From Nematostella vectensis (Eukaryota; Cnidaria; Anthozoa; Actiniaria; Edwardsiidae), in the NCBI RefSeq assembly GCF_932526225.1, contig NC_064039.1, forward strand, positions 9,194,139 through 9,258,138: a stretch of 64,000 nt of DNA, read 5' to 3'. Every line of letters begins with the position of its first letter. Position 1 is the first letter of the stretch. Under the pieces are notes generated by a model. The model had not been told where the DNA came from, did not search any database, and saw only the letters and a list, made by a program, of their open reading frames with translations. This document shows positions 26,638 to 35,284 of the stretch, one piece after another. Made by a program: the position numbers and the translations under genes.

Positions 26638-27843
26638 CGTTATGTTACTTGAAGATTTGGGTCAATTTGCGGCAATAACTTCTTCTTTAACCCTCTAACT
26701 CTTGTCGTATTAGTGCTCTTTACTGTCTCCTGCGCCGTCACTGCCCGAGGCGCTCGAATTCTACCAATGTATGGGGTTAAGTTAGGTAATGGGATTTGAC
26801 TTATAGCAAAACCAACCACACCCGGACATTTGACACAGAAATGCGCCACAAAATGGCAATGCAAACCGTCTACAAGTGGCATGATTCATATCTCGGATGC
26901 CTTGCAAGGAATTGCCTGACCGCGGTAGGAGTGCCCTGGCATAGCTGTTATAAGGAACTGTGCAATAATTATCAGGGAGGGGGGCAGTAAAACCAGAGGG
27001 GGGGGGCACTAAGTTAATTTACTGCTAAGAGGGGGGGGGGGCGTATTAAATGGACATCAAAATGTTTGTTTTGTATCCAGATTTATCAAAAATCACAAAT
27101 GGCTAAAAATGTCACCTTTCCCGTTAAACACAGTATCGAAACTTTGAGAACCTCTTTTCAGAGTCTCACTAAGGACCGCTTTGTAAATAAATCGCTATAT
27201 ATCTCTCAACCCTTATCGGTAAAATGAGCTCGTTCTTTTTTTTATGTTCCCTAGTCGCCCGCAAGCATCCATATTTTTTGCAGCCACACAAGACAAAGGA
27301 TAAGATTTGTCAATCATGGAGGGGGGTATCTCTTAGTATCTTTGGAGCATTTTAAGGCTGAATATGTCCTTAAGGATGTCCTTAAAGTTTAGTGTATATG
27401 AAAATATAAGACCAAATGAAATAATTTATCGAAATAATCAATAGCAATAATATTTACAGGCTGTTATTAAAAACAGCCAGTCACACAAAAATATCAGGCT
27501 GGAATATCTTACAAAAAAGTTTGTTATGAAAAAAAAAAGAATAATTCCAACTATAATTGCGACGATAAAGCCTATTTTCTACTCCAGAGTCGTACGATTT
27601 ATTCAATATCTATATTAATGTGTTTACGTGTGTATTTTGGCTAGGGTCACATTATTAGCTTCAATTTTTATTTCCTGCGCACATTTGAATGTGCTTTGAA
27701 CACTTCAGTTTTTCTGGGTTTGATAGTGTTGGCTTCCTGTGGTGTGCCTATAAATGTGGACTTTAGAAGCACACTAGCATACACACATTGGCACCAGTCG
27801 GGCCAAGACGGGACTCTAGCACAGTCTATTACCCGTGCAGTTC

Positions 27844-27897
27844 GGCAACCATGGCAACCATTTCGTCCTTATTAGGGCTCGTCAACATGGCATAGCC
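27844..27897 (-). pseudogene. Decayed hammerhead ribozyme
   Basis: On the minus strand the core reads TTGACGA instead of CTGACGA, stem II is GCCC against GGAC, and the stem III/cleavage region reads GAAATGGTTGCC in place of GAAACAGCTGTC. The catalytic C of CUGANGA and the GUC cleavage triplet are both lost, so activity is not expected. Confidence 0.7.
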
Positions 27898-28110
27898 GGT
27901 TTGCCTCAGTTAAACTTCATAGGCAAAAAAACTGCAGGGCGACTTCGACTCGAACGAAGTGCTTTAAACCACAGCTCAGATCCATGTGGGATCTAGAGCT
28001 GCGACCGGGCTAGCATGATGCCAATTGTGCGGATCACGCATGCGACCTTTGCTAGTCTAAAACTCCGACGGATAGCCAAACTATCCTTGCGAGTATGTAT
28101 ACATAAATGT

Positions 28111-28165
28111 GGCTATGCCATGCTGACGAGTCCTAATAAGGACGAAACAGCTGTCCATGGTTGCC
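28111..28165 (+). ncRNA. Type I hammerhead ribozyme in inverted arm (intact core, + strand)
   Basis: Identical over 55 bases to the two ribozymes at 29743 and 30097. Core CTGACGA is at 28123-28129, with GTC cleavage after 28155. Because this arm is inverted relative to the rest of its element, the active sense here is the plus strand, the same as GATD1, about 440 bp upstream of the GATD1 ATG. Confidence 0.8.
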
Positions 28166-28307
28166 GAACTGCACGGGTAATAGACTGTGCTAGCGTCCCG
28201 TCTTGGCCCGACTAGTGCCAATGTGTGTATGCTAGTGTGCTTCTAAAGTTCAGTGCCTATAAAGGTAGCCCGAGCAACAAACTTTATTCAGCCTATGATA
28301 ACAATGG

Positions 28308-28479
28308 CAGAGCCGTAGCAGGACATGTAAGATTGGAAAGGGGGGGGGGGGGGGGTGCACAATACAGAAACCCAGAAACATTAAAGAAAAAATTGGGGGG
28401 GGGGGCACAGCCACGCCCCCTTTGGTCAATATTGGGGGAGGGACGTGTCCCCAGTCCCCCACCTCTTGCTACGGCCCTA
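28308..28479. mobile_element. Short MITE-like element with 5 bp target duplication AATGG
   Basis: The ends are imperfect inverted repeats: CAGAGCCGTAGCA on the left against GCTACGGCCCTA on the right. AATGG occurs immediately outside both ends (28303-28307 and 28480-28484). The interior has runs of G (12-15 and 10) and no coding content. The size and 5 bp duplication suggest a non-autonomous DNA transposon; superfamily not assigned. It ends 124 bp before the GATD1 start codon. Confidence 0.55.
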
Positions 28480-28598
28480 AATGGCGTCTTTTGGATGGAA
28501 ATAGATGGAAGGATCTATATTTGTATATGAAAACATAAAATATGAAAAAGTAGCAGCAAAATGAAGATTAACGAGAGAGCCTGGGTCCAAACAAACAT

Positions 28599-28610
28599 CC
28601 AAGATGGCGG
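28599..28610 (+). promoter_or_regulatory. YY1-like motif overlapping the GATD1 start codon
   Basis: CCAAGATGGCGG (28599-28610) matches the animal YY1 consensus AAnATGGCGGC, which often lies at or just after transcription starts and can contain the initiation codon. Whether it acts here is inference from sequence alone. Confidence 0.35.
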
Positions 28611-31600
28611 GCGGAAAGCCGAACTGTCTTATTGTTTGCAGCTCTGCCGTACAAGGTATGTATGAGATAACCAAGTTTCAGGCAATAGGGAGCCATGTTG
28701 CGGTAGAGATGCATGGAAGGATGGCGTTTTAAGCTTGTTGGCCACATTTCAGCGGTCGATTTACGCTGTAAAGATGAATGAACCATCACGCGGTCATGGA
28801 TAGAATTTACTAGATAGACAAGTGAATAATTGGTCAAACACAAGACAACGAAGCAGTCACATCCCCTTGCTCCTGTGTCCCAGTGAGAACCCGCCTTAAA
28901 CAAAAAGAAGTCGACAACTTGACAAATTTGATTACTAGTGTCAGCAAGTACAGCAAGATTTTTGACCGAAATTGCACATCACCGATTTCATGCTAGGAAG
29001 TCTGCACTATAAGTATAAGTAGAGATGCTTGAGATTGAATATGAGAGTTCTATGAGTGCATATAAATCAGGCAGTTTGAGTGTGTGTGTTTGGGATGGGT
29101 GGTGGTGGGTTTTTTTTACCCAATTACCACAGGAAGCCCAAACTCCTGGTGCTAGGTGAACCCAGGTTATAAGCCAGATCAATGATTCCTGCAACCAGTA
29201 GGTGACTAAGAAGTCTCCAGACTTTTTAGTGGCAAATTCAATCCAAATTAAAGACCAAAATGGCTGCTCCCATCTCAGCAGCAATGAAAAAAAAAAAAAA
29301 CAATGAAATAATAAACTCTTCCATCAAATTTCCCCCCAGGAAAAATCCTGGTTACAGGTCTGTTACCAGAGATGAAAAACTACCTCGTGTACCATCCCCG
29401 CTAGTAACAAATAGCTTCTCGTACCCTCCCCCGTAAGCCCTAAACGCAGTGACAAACAAATTCCCCTACCCTCACCGCTACGAGCAAAGCGGGGAGGGTA
29501 CTAAAGGTAGTTTGTCGTGACCATAAAAGACTGTATCGGTTGAGATGGTCGGAAGCATATTCTGATGGCGATGAGGGTAGCGAATGTGTGATTTCAGAGC
29601 AGATAGGATTTAAATGTGGAAGTGAGATTGGTCTCGATGGCATCTAGGAAGATCAGACTAAAATGTTGCGAGGGAATTTTGCCATAATATTGAATCTGAG
29701 CAAGCTAGAAGTGAAACTACTTTAGTTTAACTGAGGCAAACCGGCTATGCCATGCTGACGAGTCCTAATAAGGACGAAACAGCTGTCCATGGTTGCCGAA
29801 CTGCACAGGTAATAGACTGTGCTAGCATCCCGTCTTGCCCCGACTGGTGCCAATGTGTGTATGCTAGTGTGCTTTTAAAGTCCACATTTATGTATACATA
29901 CTCGCAAGGATAGTTTGGCTATCCAATGGAGTTTTAGACTAGCAAAGGTCGCATGCATGATCCGCACAATTGGCATCACGCTAGCCCGGTCACAGCTCTA
30001 GATCCCACATGGATCTAAGCTGTGGTTTAAAGCACTTCGTTCGAGTAGAAGTCGCCCTGCAGTTTTTTTGCCGATGAAGTTTAACTGAGGCAAACCGGCT
30101 ATGCCATGCTGACGAGTCCTAATAAGGACGAAACAGCTGTCCATGGTTGCCGAACTGCACGGGTAATAGACTGTGCTAGCATCCCGTCTTGGCCCGACTG
30201 GTGCCAATGTGTGTATGCTAGTGTGCTTTTAAAGTCCACATTGTAGCTTTATTCAAGTTTTACGATTTTATTTCGTAGTAAAGTGAACAGCTTATTTCAA
30301 CCCATATGTTTACTGTAAATCATGACACACACACTATAATTTATACACACAGTGAGCTTGGGGTACCTGTGGCCAGACAGCAGTTTGTTTGATAAATCTT
30401 CCAACAATGCCTGGTGAAAATTACAACAGTTCCAATAGAAAGCCAAATAAATCTATAAAAAATAATCTATGTGAACCCATTAATACCCTTTTTCTCAAGT
30501 TTTATGAAACAGGCTTTATTGTGGGATAAATTTCATGAGAACCCTCACATGAAACTTGTATATGTAGGTCCTCTAGACATTATTATCTACCCCTCGATCA
30601 AGTATTGACATGTCATATTTCAGGTGTCTCTGCACAGTCCTTCATACCTGCTCTGACTTTAACACACTCTGCCTTCAATGTCCAGATAGCCACCCCGAAG
30701 GTACTTAAATCAGCATTTACCACATTAAACTCCCCGGTCCACTCTCCCACGTTACTGTAAAAGCTCTTTATAAGCCCCCACAGGCTTAATTGCCTTTTTG
30801 TTTTAAAAGGAGAGGGACTTGTCTGAGAGGGGGCTGATAAGAGATTGAAAATATATGTAACATCACCACATTATGCCAGTCCTTTACTAGACTAGATACT
30901 AAAAACTCTATCTTACTTAATTACAACAGGCAGTTTTGATAGTGACACAGCTTATTTTGAATGTCCATAGCCTTCTGACTGCACCATGGCTACCTATATA
31001 CCTAGTCATACAATCACCTTTGGCCTTTGTAATTCCAGGGTATTCAAGTGGAATACACCAATGTTGACGAAAGCAGTAGAAAATGGCTCAATGACTTCAG
31101 ATCAAAGCCTTTTTCTGTTCCTGGGAAACTGGAAAATGTGGACGGTAATTGTTTCATTGGGGGGGGGGGATGTTACAGTATAAGGTACATATAAAAAAGG
31201 GGTGCATTTCAAAGGGAGTGGAGGGAGTGTCTTGATAAGAATGGTGATAATATTCTTTTCAATTTTCTAGGTGGATTAAAATTCTTAAATTAGCATAAAA
31301 AATTGCTAGTTGTGTTGGATTACCCAGCTTATGGGTACCATGCTAAACTTTGCACTATCAAATGCCTAACATTTTCTTGGTGGCATTATGTTTAATCGGT
31401 TGTCGTGTTTGATTGTCCAGCGGATAGATATTGTGCCCTCCTTATCCCTAACTCGCTAGGAGCACTGCACGACCTGGCCCATGACGACCAACTGGCAAAA
31501 CTGCTCAATTCCTTTATCAATGCAAAAAGTAAGTAGCGTTTATTTCAATGAATCATATTTGATGGCTTTTTATTTTTGTTCCAAGTTATGTGTTCCTGAA

Positions 31601-34426
31601 GGAAACACTTAATTCAGGAAGATGTTTTAAATTGTTTGTTATGCTTAATTGAAATCCATTTTCAGAGCCGATTTGTGCAATTGGGCATGGTGTGGCGGGG
31701 CTTCTTTCTGCCAAAACAGAGTCAAGCAAGAGTTGGAGCTTCAAGGGGTACAGTGTGACTGCTGTAAGTAGCAAATACAAGGGGTAAATAATACAAGGAG
31801 TAAACAATACTAAAAGTAGATAATACAAGGAATAAGCAATACAAGGAGTTAACAATACTAAAAGTAGATAATACAAGGAATAAGCAATACAAGGAGTTAA
31901 CAATACTAAAAGTAGATAATACAAGGAATAAGCAATACAAGGAGTTAACAATACTAAAAGTAGATAATACAAGGAATAAGCAATACAAGGAGTTAACAAT
32001 ACTAAAAGTAGATAATACAAGGAATAAGCAATACAAGGAGTTAACAATACTAAAAGTAGATAATACAAGGAATAAGCAATACAAGGAGTAAACAATACTA
32101 AAAGTAGATAATACAAGGAATAAGCAATACAAGGAGTTAACAATACTAAAAGTAGATAATACAAGGAATAAGCAATACAAGGAGTTAACAATACTAAAAG
32201 TAGATAATACAAGGAATAAGCAATACAAGGAGTTAACAATACTAAAAGTAGATAATACAAGGAATAAGCAATACAAGGAGTTAACAATACTAAAAGTAGA
32301 TAATACAAGGAATAAGCAATACAAGGAGTTAACAATACTAAAAGTAGATAATACAAGGAATAAACAATACAAGGAGTTAACAATACTAAAAGTAGATAAT
32401 ACAAGGAATAAGCAATACAAGGAGTTAACAATACTAAAAGTAGATAATACAAGGAATAAGCAATACAAGGAGTAAACAATACTAAAAGTAGATAATACAA
32501 GGAATAAGCAATACAAGGAGTAAACAATACTAAAAGTAGATAATACAAGGAATAAGCAATACAAGGAGTTAACAATTCAAGGGGTAAATAGAACAAGAGG
32601 TAAACAATGAAAGAAATAAACAATAAAAGGAGTGCACGAAAACAAGTGGTAAACAATACAAGGAGTAAACAATACAAAAGTAAATAATACAAGGAATAAA
32701 CAATACAAGGAAGAAAACTAATGCAAGGGGCAAACAATTCAAGGGGTAAACAAAAACAACAGTTCAAAAAGTAAACATTGCATTACGTAAAAAATCAATA
32801 CAATAAATAAACAACTACAAAATAAAAAGAAAGAAAGTAAACAATGCAATGATTTTAATGTTAAATGCATAAGGTACAACAAGGAGCAAACAATAAAAAA
32901 ATAACAGGGTAAACAAAAGAAGGGGTACACTTTAAGTTCAGGACCCAGATGTCAGCTAAACCACTCCATTCCACTGAGGCATTCAACACAAAACCCTACA
33001 TTGTTTTTTTTTCTCTGTGTTCACCATGTCTAGAACCCACATAACTTTTTCTTTAGCTTACCTCTGTAGATTTTTCTCTTGTCATACCACTATTCATTTG
33101 CCCGTTTTCTTTTCCTGCATGCACCAGCCTTCAGTAGTGGAGCTGTGCAGAACACCCGAATTCTCAGGACTTCCAATAATCCTAGAAGACAGCATCAAGG
33201 ATAACGGTGCTACTTACAGTGGTGAGTAGTGGATTGGGAGGTCTTAGCCTGATCCCTGAACCAAGAGATTGAATATCAGGCTCTGCATTGGTTACTACTA
33301 TACTTTCCTTATTATCTTTTTTTCAGCGAGTGAGCCAGACTGTGTACATGTTGTGATTGACAGGCACCTCATCACCGCCCAGAATGACCAATCCACGCTT
33401 CCTGCTGTACAGAATCTCATACTATTCGCAAGGTCAGTAACATTCCACCTGTTTTCCCTTTATAGTGACATCTACAGTGTTTTTATAGCCAGTCCCTTAT
33501 ATATTTGGCATTTACATTTATATTTTGTAAGGGGTAAGACTAAAGGTTGGTTTGGACAACACGTTTTTGTTGTATGCGACCTGAATTACACACTTGAAAT
33601 TTCAAAGTCGAGAGTTATAGCAGAGTCGTAGGCTGATTGACACTCTTTGACTTGAGCTGTAGAGGTGTCGCAGGCAATTCAAATACAACTAAATTGTGCT
33701 GTCTAAACTAGCCTTTAATTGTATAAAGCCATATTTATTCTGGCTTTGGTTTAAGTTAGCATTTTGTATGTGGTGCTCTATTATTGTATGACCCACCATT
33801 ACACCCATCATTACAATAAAGACCTCATAACATTTTTTTTCCTGTACGCATGTTAATGCCCTCCCAATATTGTTTATTTAATGTTCATACATGATATTTA
33901 CACATTACTAAGTTATTACTACACACATGCATTGACACATTTCTAATTCTCAATATATAAGCTCAAGATTCCTTATGCAAGGAGTTCCTCTGACCAAAAG
34001 CTTAATTCCAAATTTTAAAGAAATTTAGAAGACATGAAATTTAGATATTAGCGAGCAAAGTTGGCTTAATTTCTGATCAGCGCCCGACTTCTCCCTAAAA
34101 ACGAGGAGAATTCATACTTTGAACATTTGAAAATTGCACTTCAAGCCTCATATCTCGAAGACGAATCCATTAGAAAAGAACACTTTTTGATATGTTGGTT
34201 TACATGACATAAGGAACCTCTATGCAAAAATTCAAGCTTACCGAAGTGAACCAGACCTTATTTTGGGAAAACTTGACATTTTTTTGCTCTGTCCATAACA
34301 CATACATGTACAAAATACATGCCACCTCTACCTGCCTACCTGCACTGTACAGGTTATACCAGGCATCAACAGTTTTTAATGATCCGTTTTCTTTTTTATT
34401 CCAGACAAGGTAAAGCCAAGTCATGA
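28604..34426 (+). CDS. GATD1: GATD1: DJ-1/PfpI-superfamily, glutamine-amidotransferase-like class 1 domain protein 1 (8 exons, 220 aa)
   Basis: Exons: 28604-28655, 30624-30700, 31039-31144, 31421-31528, 31666-31763, 33128-33221, 33327-33432 and 34405-34426 (stop TGA). All introns are GT-AG, with phases 1,0,1,1,0,1,2. The joined CDS is 663 nt. Its 220 residues equal the length I recall for human GATD1. Recognisable blocks are [17 protein letters not shown] at the start, GVSAQSF (residues 18-24), [18 protein letters not shown] (about 81-98), [14 protein letters not shown] (115-128) and [20 protein letters not shown] (179-198). The family fold is a flavodoxin-like DJ-1/PfpI domain; its cellular role is not well established. 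At the nucleophile elbow, where DJ-1 carries Cys106, this protein reads AIGHG, so the usual catalytic cysteine is absent, as I recall for animal GATD1. This suggests a non-amidotransferase role (inference). The ATG sits in an AAGATGGCGG context. Intron 1 holds a hammerhead element, intron 5 a minisatellite and intron 7 a MITE-like element. No canonical AATAAA was seen just after the stop. The last exon is tiny and the least certain part. Confidence 0.92.
29743..29797 (+). ncRNA. Type I hammerhead ribozyme A (intact core)
   Basis: Stem I pairs CCATG with CATGG, and outer GGC with GCC across an internal loop. The core is CTGACGA at 29755-29761. Stem II is GTCC/GGAC with loop TAATAA. GAAA follows, then a minimal stem III (A-U plus C-G closing loop AGCT) and cleavage triplet GTC. 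Cleavage is expected after 29787. All conserved core bases of the CUGANGA...GAAA...UH consensus are present. Confidence 0.88.
30097..30151 (+). ncRNA. Type I hammerhead ribozyme B (intact core)
   Basis: Identical to hammerhead A over all 55 bases. Core CTGACGA is at 30109-30115; stem II GTCC/GGAC, GAAA and GTC are all intact. Cleavage is expected after 30141. Together with copy A it would release a 354-nt RNA (29788-30141) with a 5'-OH and a 2',3'-cyclic phosphate. Confidence 0.88.
30769..30844. repeat. Short inverted repeat in GATD1 intron 2
   Basis: CTCTTTATAAGCCCCC pairs imperfectly with GGGGGCTGATAAGAG across about 45 bp. It may be a tiny MITE remnant or a hairpin. Confidence 0.35.
31771..32935. 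repeat. 48 bp minisatellite in GATD1 intron 5 (built from 16 bp subunits)
   Basis: About 16 regular 48 bp units run from roughly 31790 to 32575. Each consists of three diverged 16 bp subunits related to AAGCAATACAAGGAGT, and looser 16 bp copies continue to about 32935. Forty-eight is a multiple of three, so the minus strand stays open for 393 and 280 codons in two frames. These give low-complexity hydrophobic peptides and are not genes. Confidence 0.93.
33541..33717. mobile_element. MITE-like element in GATD1 intron 7
   Basis: The terminal regions are diverged inverted repeats: TAAAGGTTGGTTTGGACAAC on the left against TGTCTAAACTAGCCTTTA on the right. Similarity extends inward over about 50 bp and includes GCGACCTGAATT against AATTGCCTGCGAC. 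There is no coding content. The target duplication is unclear. Confidence 0.45.
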
Positions 34427-34940
34427 TGTTGCTGTTATAAAAAAGATAAATAGTTATCTTATAGTAAAGCCAGTGTATATATAGGTGGAGAGAGTAGACA
34501 TGGCGGAATAATGTCTCAAAAAAGAAGAATTCCTTTAATAACTGCAAACAAAAAATCGAATTTTTTGACACAATTTTTTGTAAAGTGTGATTAATTTTTT
34601 TAGCTTTCATTCCCGCATTGATAAATCATCACCATTGTCATTGGCATCACTGTCATCATCATTAAAATGGTCATGTACTTCCAGAATCCTTAGTACAAGC
34701 ACGACCATAAACTATAGCAGCAACTTTACCAGAACCACCACCACAAACAGTGACACCCAGCCAACACCAACTACTCCATACTAAAGAAACAAGAAACGCG
34801 GAAACAAATCCCATTTAAAACACAGGCATCCCATTGTGACCACGGGGACTTTATAGTATAGTTTGCCACTTTTTCCAAACTATGGGCTACGCGAATTAAT
34901 GATAATAATTTGCCAAAAGTAAAGTAAATCGTTTTCTGAA

Positions 34941-35055
34941 AAGGCTTTCGCTTTCAGTGCAGCAAAGCTATGAAACAATCTACCATATGACATTAGAAAT
35001 TCTAATTCTACTGCTGAATTCATCCGCAGACTTCAGCCATTTAGTCTTACTAGTT
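34941..35055 (+). pseudogene. C-terminal remnant of a LINE-type reverse transcriptase
   Basis: The frame reads KAFAFSAAKL, then a stop, then NNLPYDIRNSNSTAEF and IRRLQPFSL. This is the FSxAAxxLWNxLPxxIR...F motif found at the C-terminus of many non-LTR retrotransposon ORF2 proteins, with the invariant Trp codon changed to TGA (34971-34973). Only this tail remains, and no upstream RT domain was seen. It marks a source of LINE activity in the genome, though not a functional copy. Confidence 0.6.
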
Positions 35056-35064
35056 TGGTATTAT

Positions 35065-35275
35065 TTCTCGCGAGCGCGAGCTTGCCGTTTTGGGTCTAGG
35101 GTCTTTCCGTTACGTGAGCGCGAACATTCCGTTTTGGGTCTAGGGTCTTTCCGTTACGCGAGCGCGAACATTCCGTTTTGGGTTTAGGGACTTTCCGTTA
35201 CGCGAGCGCGAACTTTCCGTTTCGCTATCGCGAGCAATCCGTTTATATTCCGCGAAACGGCAAACTCGCGAGTTT
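35065..35275. repeat. CG-rich cluster: four 44 bp repeats bounded by inverted ends
   Basis: The 44 bp unit contains GCGAGCGCGAACATTCCG and GGGTCTAGGGTC and repeats at 35111, 35155 and 35199, with a partial copy on each side. The outer ends are imperfect inverted repeats: CTCGCGAGCGCGAGCTTGCC on the left, and CGGCAAACTCGCGAG on the right. It stands out sharply from the AT-rich flanks. Confidence 0.7.
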
Positions 35276-35284
35276 GGTTTTCCC

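Larger units (their letters stand above)
22984..27743. other. Unique non-coding stretch
   Basis: It holds the 25.6 kb hairpin, the 26.55 kb short repeat and G-runs near 26.98-27.04 kb. A 99-codon frame at 26119-26418 has no recognisable domain. Confidence 0.5.
27755..28252 (-). mobile_element. Hammerhead retroelement copy with inverted 5' part, flanked by 11 bp target duplication
   Basis: Read on the minus strand this is: inverted tail plus hammerhead (28252-28111), body (about 28110-27907), decayed hammerhead (27897-27844), tail (to 27755). The body matches that of the 29.7 kb element closely. The first segment is the same hammerhead-tail module turned around, which makes 142 bp terminal inverted arms with roughly ten differences. 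The insertion is bounded by GTGCCTATAAA at 27744-27754 and again at 28253-28263. A 5' inversion plus a target duplication of this size is the signature of twin-primed LINE-type integration (inference). Confidence 0.78.
29724..30242 (+). mobile_element. Hammerhead-ribozyme retroelement (retrozyme-like), direct partial dimer, 354 bp unit
   Basis: The layout is 19 bp of body end, hammerhead A (29743-29797), tail, body (about 29887-30096), hammerhead B (30097-30151), tail to about 30242. The two ribozymes are identical, and their predicted cleavage sites (after 29787 and after 30141) lie exactly 354 bp apart. The repeated boundaries are the shared AGTTTAACTGAGGCAAACC on the left and AAAGTCCACATT on the right. 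This matches animal retrozymes: non-autonomous, hammerhead-bearing repeats whose transcripts self-cleave to unit length and can circularise. No protein is encoded. No clear target duplication was found. The element lies in GATD1 intron 1 in the sense orientation. The 'retrozyme' label is inference; a fragment of a Penelope-like element, which can also carry hammerheads, is the main alternative. Confidence 0.8.

Noticed and set aside
27844-27897. A fourth active hammerhead
   Set aside because: The first core C, stem II pairing and the GUC cleavage triplet are all mutated.
31586-32767. 393-codon and 280-codon minus-strand open frames with hydrophobic Leu/Tyr-rich repeats
   Set aside because: They exist because the intron 5 minisatellite has a 48 bp (16-codon) period with no stop in those frames. 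They lie antisense inside GATD1, and the peptide is pure repeat.
33269-33631. 120-codon frame reading through GATD1 exon 7
   Set aside because: Only 33327-33432 is conserved. The rest is intron on both sides; splicing to 34405 restores the expected 220-residue length.
34200-34610. 136-codon minus-strand frame over the GATD1 3' end
   Set aside because: AT-rich, hydrophobic, no family resemblance, antisense to a confident exon; likely chance.
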